Shown here: piece after piece, positions 23,333-31,349 of the stretch
Numbering within the stretch: position 1 is the stretch's first letter
How the letters are laid out: each line of letters begins with the position of its first letter
Assembly (NCBI RefSeq): GCF_017592395.1
Contig: NZ_JAGFOU010000032.1
Coordinates: forward strand, 1 to 42,304
Source of the DNA: Actinomyces bowdenii
GTDB lineage: Bacteria; Actinomycetota; Actinomycetes; Actinomycetales; Actinomycetaceae
Reading direction: 5' to 3'
DNA length: 42,304 bases
Translations under genes and position numbers: made by a program
The notes under the pieces: model-generated
Database searches by the model: none
Seen by the model: the letters and a program-made list of their open reading frames with translations, nothing else
Told to the model about the DNA's origin: nothing

Positions 23333-25180
23333 ATGCGCTCCCAGGCACCATCCCTCGTCGTCTCCCCCCGGCACGTGGGCACCCAGGAGGACTGGTGGCG
23401 CCACGCCGTGGTCTACCAGGTCTACCCGCGCTCCTTCGCCGACTCCAACGGCGACGGCTACGGCGACATCCCCGGCATCACCTCCCGCCTGGACTACCTC
23501 GACGCCCTGGGGGTCGACGTCGTCTGGCTCAGCCCCGTCTACCGCTCCCCCCAGGACGACAACGGCTACGACATCTCCGACTACCAGGACATCGACCCCA
23601 TGTTCGGCACCCTGGAGGACATGGACGCGCTCATCGCAGGCCTCCACGAGAGGGGCATGCGCCTGGTGATGGACCTGGTGGTCAACCACACCAGTGACGA
23701 GCACGCCTGGTTCGCCGACTCCCGCTCCAGCAAGGACAGCCCCAAGCGGGACTGGTACATCTGGCGCCCGGCCCGGCAGGTTAAGGGCCTGGAGCCCGGG
23801 GCGCCGGGCACCGAGCCCACCAACTGGGGCTCGGCCTTCTCCGGGCCGGCCTGGGCCTGGGATGAGGCCACCGGCGAGTTCTACCTCCACCTGTTCTCCA
23901 CCAAGCAGCCCGACCTCAACTGGGAGAACCCCGAGGTGCGCCGCGCCGTCCACGGCATGATGACCTGGTGGCTGGACCGGGGCGTGGACGGCTTCCGCAT
24001 GGACGTCATCAACCTCATCTCCAAGACCTACCCGCTGGCCGACCGCCCCCGGGGTGAGGGCCAGCTCTACGGCTCCGGCTTCGATGCGGTGGCCAACGGC
24101 CCGCGCATCCACGAGTTCCTGGCCGAGATGCACCGCGAGGTCTTCACCCCCCGCCCCGGGCACATCCTGACCGTGGGGGAGATGCCGGGGGTCAGCACCG
24201 GCCAGGCCCTGCTGTACACCGGGCCGGAGCGCTCCGAGCTGGACATGGTCTTCCAGTTCGAGCATGTGGGCCTGGCCGACGGGCCGGGAGGCAAGTTCGA
24301 CCCCGTGCCGGTGGACCTGGTGGCGCTCAAGACCAACCTGGCTTCCTGGCAGGAGGCGCTGGCCCCGGCCCCGGGCGCCCAGGGGCCGGCCGAGCGGGGC
24401 TGGAACTCCCTGTACTGGGACAACCACGACCAGCCGCGCGCGGTCTCGCGCTTCGGCGACGACGACCCGGCCTGGCGCGAGATCTCGGCCAAGACCCTGG
24501 CCTCGGTCCTGCACGCCCACCGGGGCACCCCCTACGTCTACCAGGGCGAGGAGCTGGGCATGACCAACACGGTCTTCCACGGGATCGGCGACTACCGGGA
24601 TCTGGAGTCCATCAACCACTTCCACGAGCGCGTGGGGCAGGGGGACGATCCGGACGCCCTCCTGGCGGCCATGCCGGTCAACTCCCGGGATAATGCCCGC
24701 ACCCCCGTGCACTGGTCCGAGGCCGAGCACGCGGGCTTCACCACCGGTGAGCCCTGGATCGCCGTGGCCCCCAACTACCGGGAGGTCAACGCCGCCTCCC
24801 AGGTGGGGGTGGCGGGCTCGGTGTTCGAGCACTACCGCGCGCTCATCGCCCTGCGCCATGACGAGGGCGTCCTGGCCCTGGGGGCCTTCCGCCTCCTGGC
24901 CGCCGACCACCCCAGCGCCTGGGTGATCCTGCGCGAGCTCGACGGCCCGGGGGGTGCCGAGCAGCTCCTGCTCATCGCCCAGTGCGGACGGGAGGAGCTG
25001 GTGCTCAGCGGGCCCGGCGGTCTGTGGGAGGCGCTGGCCGCCGAGGGCCTGGAGGCCGGCGACTGGTCGGGCGCCGAGGTGCTGCTGCGCGCCGGGGACC
25101 CGCAGGCCCGGCCCGGCTCCGGGCGCACCGGTGCGCCCGAGGCACTGCCCGGCTGGGACTCGATCCTGCTGCGCCGCTAA
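23333..25180 (+). CDS. glycoside hydrolase family 13 alpha-glucosidase (oligo-1,6-glucosidase type)
   Basis: A 615-residue intracellular GH13 enzyme for maltose/isomaltose-type oligosaccharides. The barrel opens with WWRHAVVYQVYPRSFADSNGDGYGDI. The catalytic triad is D224 (GFRMDVINL), E283 (TVGEMPG) and D366 (WDNHDQPR). A DMDALIAGLHERGMRLVMDLVVNHTS segment is conserved, and a C-terminal beta-domain closes the protein. The ATG at 23333 follows AGGAAAGGA. It is divergent from GH31, and the two may share control. The giant hairpin starts 7 bases after the stop and probably ends the transcript. Confidence 0.92.
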   Translation: MRSQAPSLVVSPRHVGTQEDWWRHAVVYQVYPRSFADSNGDGYGDIPGITSRLDYLDALGVDVVWLSPVYRSPQDDNGYDISDYQDIDPMFGTLEDMDALIAGLHERGMRLVMDLVVNHTSDEHAWFADSRSSKDSPKRDWYIWRPARQVKGLEPGAPGTEPTNWGSAFSGPAWAWDEATGEFYLHLFSTKQPDLNWENPEVRRAVHGMMTWWLDRGVDGFRMDVINLISKTYPLADRPRGEGQLYGSGFDAVANGPRIHEFLAEMHREVFTPRPGHILTVGEMPGVSTGQALLYTGPERSELDMVFQFEHVGLADGPGGKFDPVPVDLVALKTNLASWQEALAPAPGAQGPAERGWNSLYWDNHDQPRAVSRFGDDDPAWREISAKTLASVLHAHRGTPYVYQGEELGMTNTVFHGIGDYRDLESINHFHERVGQGDDPDALLAAMPVNSRDNARTPVHWSEAEHAGFTTGEPWIAVAPNYREVNAASQVGVAGSVFEHYRALIALRHDEGVLALGAFRLLAADHPSAWVILRELDGPGGAEQLLLIAQCGREELVLSGPGGLWEALAAEGLEAGDWSGAEVLLRAGDPQARPGSGRTGAPEALPGWDSILLRR

Positions 25181-25187
25181 CCCAACC

Positions 25188-25257
25188 TTTCGACAATTTG
25201 CATGAGATCGTACCTTTCCAGCCCTGGAAAGGTACGATCTCATGCAAATTGTCGAAA
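25188..25257. repeat. giant hairpin, copy 1 (33-bp perfect stem)
   Basis: The arm 25188-25220 (TTTCGACAATTTGCATGAG, then ATCGTACCTTTCCA) is exactly complementary to 25225-25257 around a GCCC loop. A near-identical hairpin is at 26754-26821. Position directly after the GH13 stop suggests transcription termination, but the length, AT-rich stem and duplication are unusual. Confidence 0.95.
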
Positions 25258-25293
25258 AGTGCGTTGCGGGCGGGGCTCGGTGCCGCCCTGGTC

Positions 25294-25299
25294 TACTGT
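25294..25299 (+). promoter_or_regulatory. -10 box of padR (leaderless)
   Basis: TACTGT lies 6 bases before the ATG at 25306, where transcription would start at or next to the start codon. No ribosome binding site precedes the ATG. Confidence 0.4.
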
Positions 25300-25305
25300 G
25301 GTGGC

Positions 25306-25869
25306 ATGAAGCTCCGGCACGCGATCCTGGGCCTGCTCGCTGACGAGCCGCGCAGCGGCTACGACATCAGCAGGGCCTTCGCCGGCTCGGTCGTCCACTT
25401 CTGGTACGCCGACCAGTCGCAGGTCTACCGCACCATCAGCCGCCTGGAGGCCGACGGTGCGATCTCCACGCGCGTCATCCCCCAGAGCGGGCGCCCCGAC
25501 CGCCGCGTCCACTCCCTGACCGACGCCGGGCGCGCCGAGCTCGACGCCTGGCTCACCAGTCCGCTGGAGCCGCGCCAGAACAAGGACACCCTCCTGGCCC
25601 GGGTCTTCTTCGCCGCGTCCCTGGGCCACGAGGGGGTGCTGGCCCTCCTCGATGAGGTCGAGCAGATGATCCGCGCGGACCAGGAGGAGCTCGAGGCGGT
25701 GGAGCAGACGCTGCTCACGGAGATCGATGGCGCCGGAGAGCGCCTCGACACCGTGCTGAAGATGGCCACCCTGCGCTATGGCCTCGACGGGGCGCGGGAA
25801 GAGCTGAGGTGGATCGAGCGCACCCGGCAGGCCGTGAGGGATGACGCGGCGCGGGCTGTCGCCACCTGA
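25306..25869 (+). CDS. PadR family transcriptional regulator
   Basis: A 187-residue protein with the PadR winged helix at the N-terminus: MKLRHAILGLLADEPRSGYDI, then SQVYRTISRLEADGAISTRVIPQSGRPDRRVHSLTDAGRAEL. A long C-terminal Vir-type helical dimerisation domain (LLDEVEQMIRADQEELEAVEQTLL) follows. PadR proteins repress a neighbouring gene until a ligand binds. The CPBP membrane-protease gene begins 33 bases after its stop, and a short inverted repeat (ATACT, 10 bases, AGTAT) lies in between. The padR-CPBP cassette is enclosed by the two giant hairpins. Confidence 0.88.
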   Translation: MKLRHAILGLLADEPRSGYDISRAFAGSVVHFWYADQSQVYRTISRLEADGAISTRVIPQSGRPDRRVHSLTDAGRAELDAWLTSPLEPRQNKDTLLARVFFAASLGHEGVLALLDEVEQMIRADQEELEAVEQTLLTEIDGAGERLDTVLKMATLRYGLDGAREELRWIERTRQAVRDDAARAVAT

Positions 25870-25872
25870 TAC

Positions 25873-25904
25873 TTGCAAAGTCCAATACTGGTACAGCATA
25901 GTAT
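25873..25904 (+). promoter_or_regulatory. possible PadR operator/promoter of the CPBP gene
   Basis: TTGCAA at 25873-25878 and CATAGT at 25897-25902 with an 18-base spacer form a weak promoter. ATACT (25885-25889) and AGTAT (25900-25904) are an inverted repeat overlapping it. This AT-rich patch stands out from its GC-rich surroundings. Confidence 0.4.
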
Positions 25905-26724
25905 GCGCATGCTGTCCCGCTTCTCGCTGCCCCTGTACATCCTCATCGTCCTGCTCTCAGGCTGGGCGGGCCTGGCCGTCAACCGCCTGGCGGGCATGCC
26001 CGATTCCATGGAGTCCCCCGCCTCCCTCATCTGGATCCTCACCCCGCTGCTCGCCGGGGCGGCGCTGGCCCTGTCCGATCGCGCGCGGCGGCGCGCCTAC
26101 CTCGCCTCCTGGCGGATCGGGCGGCCCAGCGCCCACCTCGTGGCACTCTCCGTCTTCCCGGCCGCCACCGCCGCCGCCCTGGTCGCCGGGTGGGCGTGCG
26201 GGGCCTTCGACCTCACGGGCCCGAGCGCCTACGGGCCGGTCGTGGCTGCCGCCGTGGTGCCGACCCTGATGAAGAACATCGGGGAGGAGGGCGCCTGGCG
26301 GGGCTACCTCGCCCCCGCGCTCATGGCCCGCGGCCTGCCCGACGTCTCCGTCTGGCTCGTCTCCGGGGCGGTCTGGGGCCTGTGGCACCTGCCCTACTAC
26401 CTGTTCCTCCTCGACGAGGGGCTCATGCGCGCCGTCTGGGATGTTCCGCGGATCGTCTACGCCCTGGCGGCGATCCCCCTGTGCATGGCCTGGGCCCCGC
26501 TGCTCACCGAGCTGCGCCTGGCGGGCCGCAGCGTATGGCCCTGCCTGCTCGCCCACAGCTGCGCCAACCTCATCCAGGTCCCCCTGTCCCTCGGCTGGCT
26601 GCCGATGAGCACCCCCGAGGCGCTGCTGTTCTCGCCGATCGTGGGGGTCGTCCACAGCGGGATCATCCTGGGCGCGGGCCTGGCGCTGCGGCACCAGCGG
26701 CGGCTGCCACAGCCGTCTCGATGA
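25903..26724 (+). CDS. CPBP family intramembrane glutamic endopeptidase
   Basis: A 273-residue polytopic membrane protein with about seven to eight hydrophobic segments. The three CPBP motifs are EEGAWR (E128, E129, R133), WGLWHLP and HSCANLIQ. It is a different subgroup from the protease at 16073. The family cleaves membrane substrates and includes bacteriocin-immunity and anti-phage Abi proteins; no substrate is apparent. The ATG at 25903 has no clear ribosome binding site; an ATG two codons later and a TTG at 25873 are alternatives. It is probably controlled by the adjacent PadR. Confidence 0.85.
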   Translation: MRMLSRFSLPLYILIVLLSGWAGLAVNRLAGMPDSMESPASLIWILTPLLAGAALALSDRARRRAYLASWRIGRPSAHLVALSVFPAATAAALVAGWACGAFDLTGPSAYGPVVAAAVVPTLMKNIGEEGAWRGYLAPALMARGLPDVSVWLVSGAVWGLWHLPYYLFLLDEGLMRAVWDVPRIVYALAAIPLCMAWAPLLTELRLAGRSVWPCLLAHSCANLIQVPLSLGWLPMSTPEALLFSPIVGVVHSGIILGAGLALRHQRRLPQPSR

Positions 26725-26753
26725 GGGGGGGCGACGACGTCACCGCCCTACTC

Positions 26754-26821
26754 TTCGACAATTTGCATGAGATCGTACTTCTCCAGGCCCGGAGAAGTAC
26801 GATCTCATGCAAATTGTCGAA
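26754..26821. repeat. giant hairpin, copy 2 (31-bp perfect stem)
   Basis: The arm 26754-26784 (TTCGACAATTTGCATGAG, then ATCGTACTTCTCC) is exactly complementary to 26791-26821 around AGGCCC. The outer 24 bases of each arm are identical to copy 1; the tip differs by paired (compensatory) changes. It lies between the convergent CPBP and pfk genes, so it could terminate both. Confidence 0.95.
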
Positions 26822-26833
26822 AAGAAAGGGGAG

Positions 26834-29212
26834 TCAGGGGCGGTCGGGGTCGGCAGCCTCGTCGACCGCCTCGCCGAAGTCGGGCACATCGTCCATCGGC
26901 AGGACCCCCACATCCTGGCTCACCAGGTCGATGGCCCCGCGCATGCCCAGCCACCACTGGTGGCGGGGGCGCCGCTTGGCCAGGTCGAGCTCGTCATTCA
27001 TCCGGTCCAGGGGCCGGTGGCTGACCTTCCCGCCCACCAGGCCCACGTACCAGGCGGCCTGGATGTCGCGTCCCAGCTCCTTGGCCAGCAGGTCCAGGGC
27101 GTAGGCCACCAGCTTGGTGGCCAGGATGCGGTCGAAGGCCGAGGGGCTGCCGCCCTGCTGGAGGTGTCCGATGACGGCCTCGCGCACGTCGTACAGGCCG
27201 CGGCCCTCCTCGGCGAAGATGTGGGCCAGCACGTCGGTGGTGTAGTTCTCCGAGGCGCGCTCGTTGCGCACCACCAGGTAGAGGCTGCGCCCGGAGCGGA
27301 AGGCCTCCACCATCCGCTCCGAATCGGCGGCCAGCCCGGCCAGTCGGATCCCGTCCTCATTGAGGTAGACCTTCTCCGCGCCGGTGGCGATGCCCGCCAT
27401 GAGGGACAGGTAGCCGCACTTGCGCCCCATCACCTCGGCCACGAAGCACCGGTGGGAGGCCGCGGCCGACAGCTTGATGGCATCCAGCGCGGCCACCGCG
27501 TTGTTCAGGGCGGTGTCCGCCCCCACGCTCAGCTCCGAGCCGGGCAGGTTGTTGTCGATGGAGGCCGGCACGCACACGATCGGGATGCGGAAGGCGGGGT
27601 AGCGGTCGCGCTCGGTGACCAGGCGGTGGGCGCTGAGGTAGGCGTTGAACCCGCCGATGATGAGCAGGGCGTCGATCCCGTGCTTCTCGATCTCCCGGCC
27701 CAGGGCGTAGAGCTGCTCGATCTCGGGGACCTCGCGGCGGGTGCCCAGGGCCGCCCCGCCGTCGCCCACCCAGCCCTCGACGTCGGCCCAGGTCAGCTCG
27801 CGCACCTCGCCGTCGAGCAGCCCGGGGAAGCCGCCGTGGACGCCCAGCATGGTGAAGCCGTGGTCCAGGCCCAGGCGCACCGCGGCGCGCGCCGCCGTGT
27901 TCATGCCCGGGGCCAGGCCCCCGGCATGGAGGATCGCCACCCGCTTACGTGCGCCCGCGGCCGCCTCATCCTGGGGGCGCGGCGGGATGGACATGGTCTC
28001 GAAGACGCCGATCATCTGCTCGAAGCTGCCGCCGCGGGCCTTGACCGCGGCGAGGTAGTCGCGGGCGGCCACGAGGTCCTTGACGGTGCGCGTGGCCTCG
28101 ACCTGCTTCATCATCGGCAGGCGGCGGATGCGGTTGTGGCGCTCGGCGATGATGACGGGCTCGGCGCCCGGGCCCATGGTGACGACCTCCCGGGCCGCCG
28201 CGCAGCCCAGGAGCGTGGACATCCAGCGATCGTAGGCGCTGGGGCGGCCACCGCGCTGGACGTGGCCCAGGATGGTCACGCGGGCGTCCTCTCCCAGGCG
28301 GTCGGCCAGGACCCGCTTGATGTCCTCGGCGGTGATCCGCTTGCCGTCCCGGTCGGTGGCGCCCTCGGCGACGATGACCATGGACTCCCGGCGCCCGGCC
28401 TCGCGGCCCTCCTTGAGCCGCACGCACATGTCCTCCTCCCAGTTCGGGCCCGGGGGGAGCTCGGGGACCAGGACGTAGTCGCAGCCCCCGGCCACGGCCG
28501 CCATGAGCGCCAGGTAGCCGCAGTGGCGCCCCATGACCTCCACCACGAAGGTGCGCTGGTGGGAGGCCGCCGTGGAGGAGATGTCGTCGATGGCCTCCAG
28601 GATGCGGTGCAGGGCCGAGTCGGTGCCGATGGTCATGTCGGCGCCCACCAGGTCGTTGTCGATGGAGCCCACGATCCCGGTGACCAGGAGCTCGGGGTGG
28701 GCGGCGGCGGTCTCCGGGGGGATCTCGCCGTTGTCGACCAGCTCGGCCAGCAGGGAGGGCCAATTCTTGCGGAACTCGTTGGTGCCGGTGAGGGACCCGT
28801 CGCCCCCGATGACGACAAGCCGGTCGATGCCGTGGGCCAGCAGGTGGCGGGCGGCGGCCAGCTGCCCGTCGCGCTCGCGGAACTCCTTGGAGCGGGCGGT
28901 GCCGATGATGGTGCCCCCGCGCTGGAGGATGGAGCTGACCGAGTCCCAGGCCAGGGGCCGGATTGCGTCCCCTCCGGCGACGGCGCCGGCCCACCCCTCC
29001 ATGACGGCGTAGGGCTTGGCGCCCAGGCGCAGGGCGGTGCGCACGACGCCGCGCACGGCGGCGTTCATGCCCTGGGCGTCGCCCCCGGAGGTCAGCACGC
29101 CGATGCGCACGGGCTCCTCGGGCAGGGCTGGGTCTGGATCGGAGGGCTGTGCGGGTGCGGTGGTGGGCTCGGTGCGGTTGGTGGTCTCGTCGTGAGCGGC
29201 GTTGCTGGGCAT
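26834..29212 (-). CDS. pfkA: fused double-domain 6-phosphofructokinase
   Basis: A 792-residue protein with two PFK domains in tandem, as in eukaryotic PFKs. After a 33-residue disordered start, the N-half has the ATP site TSGGDAQGMN, GGDGS at 136-140 and the catalytic GSIDND (D185). Glycines at the two ATP/PPi-discriminating positions (GGDG and GSIDND) predict ATP use. The C-half has HAGGLAPGMN, but GGDGS has become GGFNA (520-524) and IDND has become SIDNN (D553 kept, next Asp lost), so it is probably regulatory. It phosphorylates fructose 6-phosphate in glycolysis. The ATG at 29212 follows GGAAGGAC. The stretch 29213-29554 shows no further gene. Confidence 0.9.
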   Translation of the reverse strand: MPSNAAHDETTNRTEPTTAPAQPSDPDPALPEEPVRIGVLTSGGDAQGMNAAVRGVVRTALRLGAKPYAVMEGWAGAVAGGDAIRPLAWDSVSSILQRGGTIIGTARSKEFRERDGQLAAARHLLAHGIDRLVVIGGDGSLTGTNEFRKNWPSLLAELVDNGEIPPETAAAHPELLVTGIVGSIDNDLVGADMTIGTDSALHRILEAIDDISSTAASHQRTFVVEVMGRHCGYLALMAAVAGGCDYVLVPELPPGPNWEEDMCVRLKEGREAGRRESMVIVAEGATDRDGKRITAEDIKRVLADRLGEDARVTILGHVQRGGRPSAYDRWMSTLLGCAAAREVVTMGPGAEPVIIAERHNRIRRLPMMKQVEATRTVKDLVAARDYLAAVKARGGSFEQMIGVFETMSIPPRPQDEAAAGARKRVAILHAGGLAPGMNTAARAAVRLGLDHGFTMLGVHGGFPGLLDGEVRELTWADVEGWVGDGGAALGTRREVPEIEQLYALGREIEKHGIDALLIIGGFNAYLSAHRLVTERDRYPAFRIPIVCVPASIDNNLPGSELSVGADTALNNAVAALDAIKLSAAASHRCFVAEVMGRKCGYLSLMAGIATGAEKVYLNEDGIRLAGLAADSERMVEAFRSGRSLYLVVRNERASENYTTDVLAHIFAEEGRGLYDVREAVIGHLQQGGSPSAFDRILATKLVAYALDLLAKELGRDIQAAWYVGLVGGKVSHRPLDRMNDELDLAKRRPRHQWWLGMRGAIDLVSQDVGVLPMDDVPDFGEAVDEAADPDRP

Positions 29213-29554
29213 GGCGGGCGGGTCCTTCCGGGGTGCCGGGGTGAGACGTCGCCCCCTATTCTGCCCCGGCCGCCTGCCGGGGTCACCACCCCGGCGGGCT
29301 GAGGGTTTCCGCTCGCGGGGCCGACGGCGGGGCGGCGGCGCCTATACGGCCTGTACGCGGGTGCTGCCCCGCCGGGCGGCTGGTGGTGGCTGCCCAGAGC
29401 CGGTTCACAGGCCTCTGCCGATCCCCGCGGATGACGGGACTTGGCTACGGATCGCGGGAGTCGGCTGCGGGTGACGGGGGGCTGAGGGTGCAGTGCACCG
29501 ACAACCCCTTCTATCTGCGGCCGAGGTCCGCACCGTGCGTGCCCGTCCGCCGGG

Positions 29555-30193
29555 CTAGCAGGGGTGGTAGTACTCCTTGCAATGTGCTACGGCGCAGTAA
29601 TTGCACCAGAGTAGGACGCATGCGATTCCTAGAGGGACGCCGCCGAACACACACGGGGTGCAGCATTCGAAGAGTCCTTGAAGGTCGTATCGGCAGCATG
29701 TGCCGGGAGGGGTTCCGAATTCTCCACAGCACTCCCCGGAGACCTTGATGGGGGCGTCATTCCATCCCGACGCGATCTCCTGCTCATTGAGGCGCTGCAG
29801 GTAGGTGCTTCCGTCGGTTCCGAAGGTGAGCAGGGCGGATCTCCTCTCGAAAGAGTGATCCAGTTCTTTCACCATGAGAAATATTGTGCTGCTGTCAACT
29901 GATAGTGTTGCCCTGAGAATGGTTGTCCCTCGTGAGGAGAGCCCTACTGTTGCCCCGACGGGGGCGCTGATAGCCATTGATGAGTACTGCTGAAGGGCTG
30001 CAACTCGGCGCCTCAGGTCGGGGATGATTCTATTTTGCTCCTCAATGGACGCCTCTCGCATGTCTGCAAGTTGTTCGTCATGCCAAGGGGTGGTTGGTGC
30101 TCTGCCTGCGGCGGTAGCGGTAGGCCAGGTTGTAGAAAGAACTAAGCCCATTGCAGTGGTAATGGTCCTCAGTGCGGATCGTCGTGTCGACAT
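29555..30193 (-). CDS. secreted precursor with C-terminal 12-cysteine peptide
   Basis: A 212-residue protein I do not recognise as a named family. Residues 1-29 are a signal peptide with twin arginines (STRRSALRT) and an ATAA end. Residues 30-154 contain no cysteine and look like a propeptide or immunity domain with a helical start (EEQNRIIPDLRRRVAALQQY). Residues 155-212 hold 12 cysteines (155, 156, 166, 167, 177, 178, 181, 192, 197, 200, 205, 212) around a hydrophobic core VFGGVPLGIACVLLW. The layout recalls halocin C8 precursors, whose cysteine-rich C-terminus is the bacteriocin. The ATG at 30193 follows GAGGAGGAGA. It lies 104 bases downstream of a MauE-like gene. Base composition is well below the regional GC. 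Confidence 0.75.
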   Translation of the reverse strand: MSTRRSALRTITTAMGLVLSTTWPTATAAGRAPTTPWHDEQLADMREASIEEQNRIIPDLRRRVAALQQYSSMAISAPVGATVGLSSRGTTILRATLSVDSSTIFLMVKELDHSFERRSALLTFGTDGSTYLQRLNEQEIASGWNDAPIKVSGECCGEFGTPPGTCCRYDLQGLFECCTPCVFGGVPLGIACVLLWCNYCAVAHCKEYYHPC

Positions 30194-30297
30194 TCTCCTC
30201 CTCAATGCTGTGCGTTCCTTCGTGTAGTTGGTGTTGCTGAAGTGTTGTTGGCTGATGCGGCGATAACTCGCGTCTGCTCAGGTCAAGGTTATTCATT

Positions 30298-30876
30298 CTA
30301 GTCCGTGAATGATCCTCCTGATCTCTGACTAGGTGTTGTGTGTTGTGTGGTGAGGGCTTGGTGTCGTCTCACCGATACTCCGACGGCGATGATGGCCACC
30401 ACGGCTGTGGCGATCACCTGGTCCATGCGCGGGGGCGGGTGATCGGCTACCACGCCAGGAGCCAGGGCGGCGATCAGGATGAGGTTGCGAAGAACAAGCG
30501 CGGGGCTGACCGGTGATGGTCGCGGTCCGCATCCGCAGTCGCTGGGAGCCTCTCCTCGGAGGATCGTGACGACCATTCCTGCGGAGAAGATGGTGAGAAG
30601 GCCGATGAGAATGCTGGCACTGCCTGCGGGAAATGTCTGTGAGGCAAGGAGTAGGCCGCAGAAGAACTCGATCGGCGGGATGGTTGCCGCGAGCAGGCGC
30701 GAACTGCGCAGGCCGGTGATCCGGTAGGACATGATCGCGACCCACAAGGGGGTTGGGCTACCTAGTTTCGAAGCGCCGGCGTAGACAAAATAGCAACCTA
30801 AAAAAAGCAGAGTAATCGCTGTGCGGCATCTAGATCGTGCATGCTTGAGTCCTCGGTGTTTCGGAGGCCGGAACAC
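30298..30876 (-). CDS. MauE/DoxX-like redox membrane protein
   Basis: A 192-residue membrane protein with about five hydrophobic segments (near 18-36, 60-80, 84-106, 126-146 and 152-168). The MauE hallmark is SDCGCGPR followed by VSPALVLRNLILIAALA. MauE-type proteins are thought to handle thiol/disulfide exchange for exported cysteine-rich proteins. The downstream neighbour encodes exactly such a product. The only in-frame start is a GTG at 30876 without a ribosome binding site. TTGCCT (plus 30910-30915) and TAGCCT (plus 30886-30891), 18 bases apart, would place the transcript start very near this GTG. The gene is AT-richer than its surroundings. Confidence 0.78.
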   Translation of the reverse strand: MFRPPKHRGLKHARSRCRTAITLLFLGCYFVYAGASKLGSPTPLWVAIMSYRITGLRSSRLLAATIPPIEFFCGLLLASQTFPAGSASILIGLLTIFSAGMVVTILRGEAPSDCGCGPRPSPVSPALVLRNLILIAALAPGVVADHPPPRMDQVIATAVVAIIAVGVSVRRHQALTTQHTTPSQRSGGSFTD

Positions 30877-30969
30877 GTGTTATTGAGGCTACGTCGCAGC
30901 GGCGAAGTGAGGCAAGGGTGTGATGAGATGCTGTAGGATATCTCCAATTGGTGTGAGGTAATGGCGTAC

Positions 30970-31335
30970 CCATCGCCACGGTCATTGTGGATCTCCTGCA
31001 ACCCGGTCGCTGGTCGACCCGATCAGTGCCGTGTCCGCACGGTGCTCGCCCATCGCCGCCGCTATCACCGGCGACGGCGCATCCGACGGCGCGCCATGCG
31101 AGGCGCCCTGCAACCCGCCGAGGCGCCCACTCCTGCTCCTGCCAGGCCTTCTCCTACCAGGCCGCCCGCGTGGCTTCGATGCGGCTCTCCATGCGGCCGT
31201 CGGGCCGTCTGCGCCCCGGCCGCTTCGACGCGCAGTCCCATCTCCCTCCCCGCCCGGCGTCGGGACGTTAGGCTCAGTCACGGATGCGCGACCGGCCAGC
31301 GCCGGCCGTCGTCGCGAGCAGCAGTCAGCACGCCG
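30970..31335. other. gene-free stretch upstream of sucC
   Basis: About 365 bases between the mauE-like promoter and the sucC ribosome binding site. Open frames here lack a start with a binding site and show no family resemblance. I see no clear sigma-70 promoter or long hairpin; sucC must be transcribed from within it. Confidence 0.5.
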
Positions 31336-31349
31336 GGAGGACATTCCGC

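Noticed and set aside
25188-25257. Classical Rho-independent terminator
   Set aside because: The stem is far longer than usual, is AT-rich and lacks a U-tract on either strand. Termination is possible, but the canonical label does not fit.
26834-29212. PPi-dependent phosphofructokinase
   Set aside because: PPi enzymes carry Asp and Lys at the two discriminating positions (GGDD and PKTIDND); here both are glycine (GGDG and VGSIDND).
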